This document shows positions 41,991-49,997 of a DNA stretch of 64,000 bases, one piece after another. Location of the stretch: positions 1 to 64,000 of the forward strand of contig CAJPFG010000028.1 in assembly GCA_905339235.1 (NCBI GenBank). Direction: 5' to 3'. Each line of letters begins with the position of its first letter. Within the stretch, counting starts at the first letter, position 1. The position numbers and the translations under genes are program-made. The notes below the pieces were generated by a model. It was given only the letters and a program-made list of their open reading frames with translations. It made no database searches and was not told the DNA's origin. Source of the DNA: Phycisphaerales bacterium. Its GTDB lineage: Bacteria > Planctomycetota > Phycisphaerae > Phycisphaerales > UBA1924.

Positions 41991-42668
41991 TCACTCGGAA
42001 ATACCGTGCTCGATGGCCAACTCCCGCAACTGTCGCCGGCCCCGGGCTATCCGCGTCTCGATCGTGGTTTCGGGCAGCCCGAGAATACTCCCGATCTCCC
42101 GATAACTCAGGTTGTGCACCGCCTTGAGCAGAAGCGGCTCGCGGTATCCGTCGGGCAGTTCCATCGCCAGTTCCATCAGCCGTCGCCCCGCCTCGGGAAC
42201 GCCCGGGGAGATACCTGATCGGGTGTTTCGCTCGGCGTGCGGGTCTTCCTCGCTCAGGCCGATGTCGCGGGAACGCTTTGCTCCCGACCTTCCCGCGGCG
42301 TGCGCGGCGTTTATGGCGACCGTCCGCAACCAGGGTCGCACGGCCCCCGGGTCACGCAACTCGTGCATCTTGCGAACCACGGCAAGGGCGACTTCCTGCA
42401 GCAGGTCGTCCAGATCGGCCCAACGGGGCTTGTGCGCCAGCAGGATCGCCGCGACCCATCGGCGGTGACGCTTCCACAGCGCCTGGAGCGATTCTTCGTC
42501 GCCCGCCAGCGCGGCCCGGGCTTCGCGATCTTCGCTCCTTCGCGCGGCCTGCTCGAAACGAGCGATCACCCCTTCCCCATCGGGGCCGCAGGACGCTTCT
42601 CTCGCCGGGGCGGAGCCCCTCAGCGCTTCGGCTGGCTCGTAGTCCACTCGGTGCTCCGTCTGTGTCAT
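41991..42668 (-). CDS. ECF sigma factor
   Basis: 225 residues. Region 2 is seen as DDLLQEVALAVVRKMHELRDPGAVRPWLRTVAINAA and region 4 as ELPDGYREPLLLKAVHNLSYREIGSILGLPETTIETRIARGRRQL. Region 3 is absent, as in ECF sigma factors. An N-terminal extension of about 50 residues precedes region 2. Start ATG 42668 is preceded by an ECF-type promoter that the protein may itself recognise. Operon: sigma, anti-sigma, PDZ protein. Confidence 0.92.
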   Translation of the reverse strand: MTQTEHRVDYEPAEALRGSAPAREASCGPDGEGVIARFEQAARRSEDREARAALAGDEESLQALWKRHRRWVAAILLAHKPRWADLDDLLQEVALAVVRKMHELRDPGAVRPWLRTVAINAAHAAGRSGAKRSRDIGLSEEDPHAERNTRSGISPGVPEAGRRLMELAMELPDGYREPLLLKAVHNLSYREIGSILGLPETTIETRIARGRRQLRELAIEHGISE

Positions 42669-42674
42669 TGGGAT

Positions 42675-42701
42675 GAGACGCCCCGCAATCTCCGTCGTTC
42701 C
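42675..42701 (-). promoter_or_regulatory. ECF-type promoter before sigma gene
   Basis: On the minus strand GGAAC (42701-42697), a 16-nt spacer and CGTCTC (42680-42675), 7 nt before the sigma ATG. GGAAC with a CGTC-containing -10 is the common ECF promoter form, so the operon is probably autoregulated. Confidence 0.6.
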
Positions 42702-42745
42702 CCCACCAAGAACCCTCCGACCACTGCGTATCCTGATCCCCGAAC

Positions 42746-43723
42746 ATGCCCACACACAAGGCGAACGCGGCCTACATGCCCCTCGGCGACCACCTCGAAG
42801 AACTTCGAAGGCGGATCATGTTCGCCCTGATTGGTCTTGTTCCTATCGCTCTGGTCGCGATGGGGTTCGGTTCCTATCTGCTGGCATTCCTGGTCGAGCC
42901 CGCGAAGTCGGCGCTCCGCAAGGCCGGGCAGCCGGACCTCATGATCCAGACGGGCCCGCTGGAGGCCTTCGGGACGTACATGAAGGTCTCGCTGATCGCC
43001 GCGGTGGTTGTAGGAAGTCCGTGGGTGTTCTACCAGTTCTGGAAGTTCGTCGCCCCGGGGCTGTATCGGCACGAGAAACGGTTCGTGTACTTTCTTCTGC
43101 CGCTGTCCACGGTGCTCACCTCGGTGGGGCTGGTGTTTCTTTTCCGGATCATTCTCCCGGTCATCCTGACGTGGCTGGTGGGATTCGGCACGATGCTCGG
43201 CGCTGCCCCGACCAAGACGGGCGCGTTGCCCGAGGGGGTGGTGCTGCCCACCGTCCCCGTGCTCGCCGCGGACCCGTCCGAACCGGCACTGGGCGAGGTC
43301 TGGTTCAACCGCTCGCTCATGGAACTGCGCGTGTGCGTGAATGCCGACGCGTCGGCCCGTGAGGTGCGCGCGGTCTCGATGCACCGGGAGGCGGGGATCG
43401 TCCAGCAGTACCGCGTGAGCGAGTACGTCTCGCTGCTCCTGACCCTGACCCTGGCGTTCGCCGGGGCGTTCCAGACTCCCGTCGTGGTCTTGCTCTTGGG
43501 CTGGGTCGGGCTCGTCAAGCCCGAGATGCTCAACCGATTCCGGCGGCACGCGATCCTGGTCTGCGCGGTTCTCGCCGCCATCCTCATGCCCGGCGACCCG
43601 CTCTCGATGGTCCTGATGTGGCTGCCCCTGATGGGCCTGTACGAACTCGGCGGCATTCTGCTGCGCATGTTCCCCGCGCACCGCGTGTCGGGCAAGCGGA
43701 ACGACGAGGAGGGGGAAGGGTGA
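42746..43723 (+). CDS. tatC: twin-arginine translocase subunit TatC
   Basis: 325 residues with six membrane helices. PLGDHLEELRRRI is the conserved N-terminal signal-binding motif; PWVFYQFWKFVAPGLYRHEKR and VGLVKPEMLNRFRRHAILV fit the family. It is about 70 residues longer than usual because of an insert at residues about 148-220, between helices 3 and 4, in the second periplasmic loop. TatC recognises Arg-Arg signal peptides. No tatA/B is adjacent. tadA overlaps its stop (GTGA). Confidence 0.95.
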   Translation: MPTHKANAAYMPLGDHLEELRRRIMFALIGLVPIALVAMGFGSYLLAFLVEPAKSALRKAGQPDLMIQTGPLEAFGTYMKVSLIAAVVVGSPWVFYQFWKFVAPGLYRHEKRFVYFLLPLSTVLTSVGLVFLFRIILPVILTWLVGFGTMLGAAPTKTGALPEGVVLPTVPVLAADPSEPALGEVWFNRSLMELRVCVNADASAREVRAVSMHREAGIVQQYRVSEYVSLLLTLTLAFAGAFQTPVVVLLLGWVGLVKPEMLNRFRRHAILVCAVLAAILMPGDPLSMVLMWLPLMGLYELGGILLRMFPAHRVSGKRNDEEGEG

Positions 43724-44313
43724 AGCGGGCGCTATGGCTGAGCATCGGCCGCCGGCCCGCGCGCTCCGCGGGCGGGGCGCCCCTCCAGCCCACGGCCACA
43801 GATCTGATCATGATGCAAACCGCCCTGTCGCTCGCACGAAAGGCCGCGGAGCGTGGAGAGGTTCCGATCGGCGCAGCCGTCTACCGCACGGCGACCGGCG
43901 AGATCTACGGCCAAGGGGTCAACCGCCGGGAAACGGATCGCGATCCCGCGGGCCATGCCGAGTTTGACGCCATCGAGCAGGCCGCGTCCCGGGCCGGTGA
44001 TTGGCGCCTGAACGAGTTCACGCTGGTGGTGACGCTGGAGCCGTGCGCGATGTGCGCGGGGCTGATCGTGAACGCTCGCGTGGGACGGGTGGTGTTCGGC
44101 GCTCCGGATCCCAAGGCCGGGGCCATGGGCTCGCTGATGCGTCTCACCGAGGACGAGCGCTTCAACCATCGTGTCGTTCCGATCGCGGGGGTGATGGGCG
44201 AGGAGTGCGGTCTCGTTCTGACTGAGTTCTTTCAGAAACTTCGCGCCGATCGGCGGGCGGCTACAAGAACCGCACGATCCAGACCCCAACGATCCCGTGC
44301 GGCACGAACGTGA
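43720..44313 (+). CDS. tadA: tRNA-specific adenosine deaminase
   Basis: 197 residues from GTG 43720, overlapping the tatC stop. The zinc site is HAE (GHAEFDAIEQAA) plus PCAMC (TLEPCAMCAGLIVNARVGRVVFG), with the DPKAGAMGSLMRL loop and HRVVPIAGV typical of TadA. It converts A34 to inosine in tRNA-Arg. The N-terminal 28 residues and the Arg-rich C-terminal 25 residues lie outside the core. ATG 43810 is an alternative start closer to the domain. Confidence 0.92.
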   Translation: MKRALWLSIGRRPARSAGGAPLQPTATDLIMMQTALSLARKAAERGEVPIGAAVYRTATGEIYGQGVNRRETDRDPAGHAEFDAIEQAASRAGDWRLNEFTLVVTLEPCAMCAGLIVNARVGRVVFGAPDPKAGAMGSLMRLTEDERFNHRVVPIAGVMGEECGLVLTEFFQKLRADRRAATRTARSRPQRSRAART

Positions 44314-44427
44314 TCGAAAAAGCAGCCCGGGCTCACCATCGGCGCATGGCGGCCGGGGCCCGCATCCACCGCGCTCGGGCTCGAGAGGCGAAAGCAGCCC
44401 GAGCCGCTGATCGTTTGGAAGACCGCT
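44314..44427 (+). repeat. hairpin-rich spacer between tadA and mutM
   Basis: GCTCGGGCT (44373-44381) pairs with AGCCCGAGC (44396-44404); an upstream AGCAGCCCGGGCTC segment (about 44320-44333) could compete for the same arms. This could be a terminator or attenuator for mutM. No T-tract. Confidence 0.45.
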
Positions 44428-45276
44428 ATGCCGGAACTCCCCGAAGTTGAGACTGTTCGTCGGACGCTGGCGCCGCACGTGATCGGCGCGACCGTGGCGC
44501 GCACTCGTCTTGTGCGCCGAGATGTGTGCGAGTCGTGGACCTGCTCGCCGAAGGGTCTGCGCCGATCCGGCGCGACCGCGGTCGGATTTTTGGAAGGCGC
44601 CCACATTGCGGCGATCCACCGGCATGGCAAGCACCTGGCGATTATCGCAGAGGACGGGCGGGCGCTGGGGGTGCATCTTGGGATGACGGGCTCGCTCGGG
44701 TGGGCTTCATCTCTCCCGGCGGTGCTAAAGCATGTTCACGCGTGGTGGGAACTCGGCGACGCCGGGTTCATGTACTTCGAAGATGCCCGCCGCTTCGGTG
44801 GCCTGCAAAGTTACCCTTCCTTCGCGGATCTCAAACAGCACCGTTGGCGCGAACTGGGGACCGATGCCATGTCGGTGAACGCCGGCGAACTGTTCGAGGG
44901 CTTGCAGGCGACGCGGCGGTCGATCAAGGCCGCGCTGCTCGACCAAGGCGTGCTCGCCGGCCTGGGCAACATCTACGTCGATGAGTCACTTTTCGCGGCG
45001 GGAATACATCCTCTGCGGGCCGCATGCGAGGTGCCTTGCGACCGAGTGGTGCGTCTGACCAAAGTGATCCTTGAGGTCTTGAACTCGGCGCTGGCGAAGG
45101 GTGGAAGCACCCTGCGGGACTATCGCGATGCCGACGGCAAGCGAGGCACTTTCCAGAGTCTGCACGCGGTATACGGGCGAGCGGGGCAGGCGTGCATTCG
45201 CTGCGGTTCGCCCTTGCAATCCCAGCGAATTTCCCAGCGAATGTCGGTGTGGTGTCCAACCTGTCAGCCGATCTGA
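44428..45276 (+). CDS. mutM: formamidopyrimidine-DNA glycosylase
   Basis: 282 residues. After Met removal the catalytic Pro-Glu is in PELPEVETVRRTL; HGKHL supplies the conserved lysine; GLGNIYVDESLFAAGIHP contains the DNA-binding Asn of the H2TH domain. A C-terminal zinc finger has CIRC and CPTC with the QRMS arginine. It removes 8-oxoguanine and nicks the abasic site. Full length, all key residues present. Confidence 0.96.
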   Translation: MPELPEVETVRRTLAPHVIGATVARTRLVRRDVCESWTCSPKGLRRSGATAVGFLEGAHIAAIHRHGKHLAIIAEDGRALGVHLGMTGSLGWASSLPAVLKHVHAWWELGDAGFMYFEDARRFGGLQSYPSFADLKQHRWRELGTDAMSVNAGELFEGLQATRRSIKAALLDQGVLAGLGNIYVDESLFAAGIHPLRAACEVPCDRVVRLTKVILEVLNSALAKGGSTLRDYRDADGKRGTFQSLHAVYGRAGQACIRCGSPLQSQRISQRMSVWCPTCQPI

Positions 45277-45283
45277 CTCGGAC

Positions 45284-45292
45284 TTATCCACA
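45284..45292 (+). promoter_or_regulatory. DnaA box
   Basis: TTATCCACA, a perfect match to the consensus TTATNCACA, 8 nt after the mutM stop and about 420 nt from the dnaA stop. Confidence 0.6.
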
Positions 45293-45697
45293 TGGAGGAT
45301 ACCGGCGATCGCGCGGGTGTCCGAGGCGGCTCCTGTGGCGTCACCGCGCGGGCCTCCTGTTCTACCCTTATAGAGAAAAGAAACCAGTAGTAGTCAGAGT
45401 AAGGCATGTTGTCTTGGGGGGAACTCGAAGGCCGCATCTCGTAACACACGCACGGATAAAGACTTACGCGTTCCGACGCGCTCGGGACAATCGTGTTGGT
45501 ATTGAGGGCTTCGGGAGCACTCAGCGCACCGGCACCAAATCTCCGGCCAATCCTCGGGCGAAAAGGGGTCGTTTCGCCATGCCCTCGAGATCATCGAATA
45601 GCAGGCCGTCCACAGACACTCCACACAGGGGCTGGCGCTTGTCTGGGGATTGTCCGGAGTGCAAGAAGCACTACCCCTTGGGGCTCGAACGGACCCT

Positions 45698-45715
45698 GGT
45701 TCTATGAATAGAACC
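45698..45715. repeat. perfect 18-nt palindrome touching dnaA stop
   Basis: GGTTCTAT-GA-ATAGAACC: 8-bp arms, AT-rich centre, ending one base before the dnaA stop codon. Could be a protein-binding site or a weak 3' hairpin of the dnaA mRNA. Confidence 0.6.
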
Positions 45716-47236
45716 TCACGCGGGGACTGGCGCCTTTGCGACGCGGACGCGCAGTTCGAGCGAGCGAAGCACCGTGTCAAACTCCGGCTCCACCGCCACC
45801 TTGCTCTCCACGGAGCGGATGGCGTGCATGACCGTGGTGTGGTCGCGACCTCCGAAGAATCCGCCGATTTCCTCCAGGGAGTGCCGCGTGCAGCGCCGGG
45901 CAAGGTACATGCAGATCTGCCGCGGCAGCGCTATGGATCGTTGCCGGTGCTTGCTCTGAAGGTCGGCGAGGCGGATGGCGTAGAAATCCGTCACGACGTT
46001 GATGATGTTCTGGATGGTCGGCTCGCCGGCGCTCACGACCGGCTCGCCCCCCAGCGCGCTACGGGCGAGATCGAGATCGATAGGCCGCTTGTCCACGACC
46101 GAGTGAATCTGGAGTTTGACGACGGCGCCCTCGAGTTCCCGGATATTGCTGTCCAGCCGCTGGGCGACATACTCCGCGACTTCGGTGGGAATGGTCAGGC
46201 CGCGGAGACGGGCCTTGGTCTTGACGATCTCCACGCGGGTTTCGTAGCCGGGGGTATCGATCTTGCACACCAGGCCCCACTTGAATCGGCTGACCATTCG
46301 GTCCTCGAGGTCGGGGATCTCTTCCGGGGGCGCATCGGATGAGAGGATGATCTGCTTGTTCGCCTGGAACAGGGCGTTGAACGTGTGGAAGAACTCTTCC
46401 TGCGAGCGGTCTCGCTTGGTGAGGAAGTGGATGTCGTCGATGACGAGCACGTCTACATCCCGGAAGCGGTGGCGGAACTCGGACATTTCGCCCGATTGCA
46501 CGCTTTCGATGAACTGCGTGATGAACCCCTCGCACGACGTGTAGTAGAGGACCGCGCGGGGATTGGCTTCGACGATCTTGAGGCAGATGGCCTGCAGGAG
46601 ATGGGTCTTGCCCAGCCCGACCCCGCCGTGAACGAAGTAGGGGTTGTACGTGCGGCCGGGATTCGCCGCGACCGCCAGAGCCGCGGCGTGGGCGAGGCGG
46701 TTGTTGGGGCCCTGCACGAAGTTTTCGAAGGCGTAGTCGGGGTTGATGACCAGCGATTCGTAGTGCGTGCCGGTGCCGAACCGCTCGGAAGATGGCGGAG
46801 CGAGCACCTCAACGGGTTGGGGGGGGGCGGGCCGAACCTCAACCGGCGGGGCGGGGGATTGAACAGGCGCGGCCGCCGCCGGTTCCGGGGTCGCAACCGG
46901 AGTCGGCGGAGCGGGAGCCTCTGCGGGGAGGAGCACATCGGCGCGGGACCGTTCGCTCTTCCTCTGGGACGGTGTTTTAAGCGGCTCGTCGTCCGGGCCG
47001 AGGAACTTCACGGACAAGAGCCGACCCGAGACGGTTCGGGCGGCGTCGTTGAACTGGTCGAGGCATTGGCGCCGCAGGTAGTCGCGGTGGAGCGGAGAAT
47101 GCGTGCGAAGTTGCAGAAGCCCGCCGACCACACCGAGTGGCGAGAGTTCCTCAAACCATTGGCGACAGATTGACGCATGGCTCGCACGGAGATGCGCGAG
47201 CATCGCGTCCCAGATCTGACGATCGGGATCCGACAT
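45716..47236 (-). CDS. dnaA: chromosomal replication initiator DnaA
   Basis: 506 residues. Domain I occupies about residues 1-85; a Pro/Ala/Glu-rich domain II spans about 105-180. The AAA+ core has NPYFVHGGVGLGKTHLLQAI (Walker A), VDVLVIDDIHFL (Walker B) and LSSDAPPEEIPDLEDRMVSRFKWGL; domain IV ends in the DnaA-box reader GGRDHTTVMHAIRSVE. ATG 47236 (MSDPDRQIW) is chosen; a frame to 47428 would run through the promoter. No dnaN or gyrB follows, so the classical dnaA-dnaN linkage is missing. Confidence 0.96.
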   Translation of the reverse strand: MSDPDRQIWDAMLAHLRASHASICRQWFEELSPLGVVGGLLQLRTHSPLHRDYLRRQCLDQFNDAARTVSGRLLSVKFLGPDDEPLKTPSQRKSERSRADVLLPAEAPAPPTPVATPEPAAAAPVQSPAPPVEVRPAPPQPVEVLAPPSSERFGTGTHYESLVINPDYAFENFVQGPNNRLAHAAALAVAANPGRTYNPYFVHGGVGLGKTHLLQAICLKIVEANPRAVLYYTSCEGFITQFIESVQSGEMSEFRHRFRDVDVLVIDDIHFLTKRDRSQEEFFHTFNALFQANKQIILSSDAPPEEIPDLEDRMVSRFKWGLVCKIDTPGYETRVEIVKTKARLRGLTIPTEVAEYVAQRLDSNIRELEGAVVKLQIHSVVDKRPIDLDLARSALGGEPVVSAGEPTIQNIINVVTDFYAIRLADLQSKHRQRSIALPRQICMYLARRCTRHSLEEIGGFFGGRDHTTVMHAIRSVESKVAVEPEFDTVLRSLELRVRVAKAPVPA

Positions 47237-47456
47237 TGAGAATGAGTCCTGCGTTGTCACGCCCGGGCGCGAAGGCCTCCCGGGCTGGTTGCGATCACCA
47301 AAAACCACCCAATCGTTCGCGTCGCGCGTCGGCGCGGCGGAACACATCGTTCTCGGGAGAGGAACGTACTGTCGCACCGCCCCGCTGTCAACGGCCAGCG
47401 CCACACTTTTGTTCGGCCGGGCGCCCACCTTCCCCGGGTGGCGGTGGTTACGCGCG
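47237..47456. other. dnaA upstream region
   Basis: 220 nt between the MBL-hydrolase stop and dnaA, both on the minus strand. It contains the dnaA promoter (47363-47391) and a leader of about 115 nt. I saw no DnaA box in it, so classical autoregulation is not evident. Confidence 0.5.
47363..47391 (-). promoter_or_regulatory. probable dnaA promoter
   Basis: Minus-strand TTGACA (47391-47386), 17-nt spacer and TACGTT (47368-47363). A consensus -35 is rare in this window. Confidence 0.6.
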
Positions 47457-48443
47457 TTATTCGTCTTGGGATTCGGTGACGGCGGGGGCGGGCGCGGGAA
47501 CCGACGCGGCGGCCCTGGCGCCCGCGCGTCCGGATTCGCGTGCCTCCGCGTCCATCAACTGCTGCTCGTATCGCGCCTTGTTCGTGCGATAGTCCATGAG
47601 GATGTGGACTTTGTTCGCCGCCTTGTCGCCGGCGATCTGCGCGACGCGCTCTCGGGCGTACGAGAGTTCGGTTCGGCGCGAGACGTGTACCAGGATGATC
47701 GCCTCACACTCCAGCACGCGGAGCCACTCCGCGACATTGTCGATGTGCATGTGCATCCCGACCTTGGCCCGGTCCTTGTGGTCGGGTTCGAAGAAGGTGC
47801 ACTCGGTAATGATGATCTTGGCCTTGCGGACGTCTTCGCGGATGAGGTGCGGGCCCGGGGCGGTGTCCCCGGTGTAGGCGATCAGGGGGATCTCGAAGGA
47901 GCGGGTGATCTCGACGCCTCGGTCCTTCAGTTCGCGGAGTTTTTCCTGGGGCAGGTCGAGGTACTCGGGCTTGAGTTTCGTCCGTTTTTCGGAGACCACG
48001 TAGCCGAACGAGGGGCAGGTGTGCTCGGTCTCGAAGCCCCGCAGGAAGATGTTGTTCTTCACCTCGTAGGGCTGATCGGGGAGCAGCGGGATCAGGTCGT
48101 ATGGCGTCCGCTGCCGCTCCAGGTCTACGAACCCTTCCATCATCCGCTTGATCGCCGGCGCGATCCGGGTGTCGCAGATGATCTTCGCGTTGCCCATTCC
48201 CTGGAACCGGCGTTGAGAGCAGAAGTACGCCAAGGCCCCGATGTGGTCCATGTGGCCGTGGGTGATCGCGAGGTGTTTGGCGGGGAGGATCGCCCTGGGG
48301 CACGAACCGATGTCGAACCCCAGGTCGAGTTCGGGCACCTGAAGGCAGGTGCCTTCGCCCGCGACGGACTCGCCGAAGATCCGGTAGGGCGGGATGTAAA
48401 GGAAGCCGAGGGAAGGCTCACGGGGCGGCGGCTTGGGAATCAT
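47457..48443 (-). CDS. MBL-fold metallo-hydrolase, RNase Z-like
   Basis: 328 residues. ITHGHMDHIGALAYF is the metal-binding HXHXDH motif of the metallo-beta-lactamase fold; IAYTGDTAPGPHL and IITECTFFEPDH, then VHVSRRTELSYARERV complete an RNase Z/ElaC-like pattern. The N-terminus (GFLYIPPYRIFGESVAGEGTCLQVPELDLGFDIG) is family-like. Whether it trims tRNA or acts on small phosphodiesters is open. The Ala/Pro-rich C-terminal tail is probably disordered. Start ATG 48443. Confidence 0.82.
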   Translation of the reverse strand: MIPKPPPREPSLGFLYIPPYRIFGESVAGEGTCLQVPELDLGFDIGSCPRAILPAKHLAITHGHMDHIGALAYFCSQRRFQGMGNAKIICDTRIAPAIKRMMEGFVDLERQRTPYDLIPLLPDQPYEVKNNIFLRGFETEHTCPSFGYVVSEKRTKLKPEYLDLPQEKLRELKDRGVEITRSFEIPLIAYTGDTAPGPHLIREDVRKAKIIITECTFFEPDHKDRAKVGMHMHIDNVAEWLRVLECEAIILVHVSRRTELSYARERVAQIAGDKAANKVHILMDYRTNKARYEQQLMDAEARESGRAGARAAASVPAPAPAVTESQDE

Positions 48444-48502
48444 CGCGAAAGCCTCCAGGCAGCGGGCTCTCGCCCGGGTGCGGGGTGGGTCGTGACGGGA
48501 CC

Positions 48503-48544
48503 AGTGTAGGACGCGCTCGCGAACTCGCGCGGATTTGGTAGGAT
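48503..48544. promoter_or_regulatory. divergent -10 elements
   Basis: Minus-strand TACACT (48508-48503) can serve the MBL-hydrolase gene; plus-strand TGG-TAGGAT (extended -10, 48536-48544) can serve the Lys-rich protein gene, giving it a leader of about 37 nt with AGGAG. Confidence 0.45.
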
Positions 48545-48587
48545 TCCGGTCCGGCAGCGATGCTGTCCGACCACAGGAGACCCGCCC

Positions 48588-49883
48588 ATGCCGTTCTTGC
48601 CGACCTGGAAGACCGCCAAGACGACCTTTGAGACCAAGACCCACAAGAAGAAGCCCAGCGAGAAGTTCCTCGGCGTCTTCCGTAAGGGTACGGGTATCGA
48701 GGATTCACTCAAGAAACTCGACGCGGCCAGGAAGGGCGAAGACATCCGCAAAGCCCTGGCCGGGTTCAAGGCCGCGTACACGAACTACCTCTCCCTGCTC
48801 CTGGCCACCGCCAGCGACCCCAAGAGCGTGAAGCCGGACGAAAAGGCGACGTACGTCAGCGCTACGAACGACCTGAAGAGCGTGCTGCAGAAGATCGAAG
48901 CCGACGCGCAGCGCGTGGCCGAGGCCTCGTCGGACGTGGGCGACAAGGAAGTGACCACCGCCGACACGCAACTTCAGAAGTCGCTGCTGGCCGAGGCGCA
49001 GAAGCACATCGCGCTGCGCGAGCAGGTGCTCAAGGACGCGACCGCGCTGAACGTCAAACTCAAGTCCGCGCTGGCGGACCTGAACAACCGGCTGGCGCTG
49101 GCGGAGAAGCAGAAGGACGCCGCGAAGGAAGCGGGGAAGTCGGGGAACACGATGATGCACCAGGTGGCGGTCGGGGTGATCGACCGGCACATCGACGAGG
49201 GTGAGAGCATCGTGGAGAAAAACTCCACGCTGGTGCGGGACTTCACGAAGGAAGGCAGCCCGATGATGAAGGCCCGGGCCGACCTCAAGGACACCTTTGA
49301 CAAGATCACCGGTCCGCTCCAGGCGGACATGAAAGGGAGGCGCGACAAGCCCTGGGGCGCCGTGACGCAGGCGGCCGCGGAGCAGAACACGATCATCTCG
49401 AGCATGAAGGGCGTGGTCGAGAAGATGAAACTGGCGAAGGCCAAGGCGGAGGCCTCGGGCAGCCAGATGAAGAGCCCGCAGGAGTACCTTGCGGCCATCG
49501 GCAAGACCAAGGGCGAGATCGACGGCATGTACAAGTCGATCAAGATCAAGATCGACCGCGTGGTGAAGTCGTACGAGTCGTTCGACGCGAAGATCGTCGC
49601 GTTCAAGGGCGACAAGGCGGGCATCCAGCAGCACTGCAGAGTTGAAGACGATCAGGCGAAGCGGTACAGCGCCGAGACCATCGTGGTCCGCGATCGGATC
49701 GCGAATCTGGGGAAGACGGTGAGGAAGATGCCGTCCGGCGCGTTCGAGGACGGGAGCGTCGAGAAGGCGGTGAGCGACGTGGAAAAGGTCGCCAACGACT
49801 GCGTGAGCCAGTTGAACAAGGACCTCAAGGACGCGACGGAACTGCAGAAGAAGATCATGGTGGCGAAATCCAAGTACAAGTAG
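48588..49883 (+). CDS. Lys-rich all-helical protein of unknown function
   Basis: 431 residues, strongly charged and predicted almost entirely helical: Lys, Ala, Asp, Glu and Gln dominate, Pro, Trp and aromatic residues are scarce, and there is only one Cys (near residue 347). No signal peptide, membrane helix or known motif. Coiled-coil stretches occur throughout (DLNNRLALAEKQKDAAKEAG, DLKDATELQKKIMVAKSKYK). Several segments look loosely repetitive. It is led by AGGAG and has its own extended -10. Codon use avoids rare codons, suggesting strong expression. A cytoskeletal-like, structural or nucleoid role is speculation. Confidence 0.7.
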   Translation: MPFLPTWKTAKTTFETKTHKKKPSEKFLGVFRKGTGIEDSLKKLDAARKGEDIRKALAGFKAAYTNYLSLLLATASDPKSVKPDEKATYVSATNDLKSVLQKIEADAQRVAEASSDVGDKEVTTADTQLQKSLLAEAQKHIALREQVLKDATALNVKLKSALADLNNRLALAEKQKDAAKEAGKSGNTMMHQVAVGVIDRHIDEGESIVEKNSTLVRDFTKEGSPMMKARADLKDTFDKITGPLQADMKGRRDKPWGAVTQAAAEQNTIISSMKGVVEKMKLAKAKAEASGSQMKSPQEYLAAIGKTKGEIDGMYKSIKIKIDRVVKSYESFDAKIVAFKGDKAGIQQHCRVEDDQAKRYSAETIVVRDRIANLGKTVRKMPSGAFEDGSVEKAVSDVEKVANDCVSQLNKDLKDATELQKKIMVAKSKYK

Positions 49884-49958
49884 CCCGCCGCGGCCACATC
49901 CCCGGCGGTGAGCGCCGGCCGTTGCGCCCTCGTTACGCACCCGCCGTCGCCGGGGCTG

Positions 49959-49990
49959 TATGTTCCTGATGCGTGGTAGCGCATCAGGAG
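49959..49990 (+). promoter_or_regulatory. promoter with 9-bp inverted repeat at the start site
   Basis: TATGTT (49959-49964) is a candidate -10. CCTGATGCG (49965-49973), 6 nt, CGCATCAGG (49980-49988) is a perfect inverted repeat across the predicted +1; its right arm overlaps the AGGAG ribosome-binding site (49986-49990) of the DUF4139 gene. Confidence 0.55.
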
Positions 49991-49997
49991 ATTGACC

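Larger units (their letters stand above)
45277..45715. other. intergenic region, weak oriC candidate
   Basis: 439 nt between mutM and the 3' end of dnaA with no credible gene. It has a perfect DnaA box TTATCCACA at 45284-45292, an AT-rich patch at about 45367-45405, diverged box-like CCGTCCACA and CACTCCACA near 45606-45625, and a perfect palindrome at 45698-45715. These fit a replication origin or a dnaA-linked regulatory region, but one strong box is little evidence. Confidence 0.35.

Noticed and set aside
45192..45707. Open frame in the mutM-dnaA gap
   Set aside because: Overlaps the mutM 3' end, no homology, no ribosome-binding site; the region is better read as noncoding.
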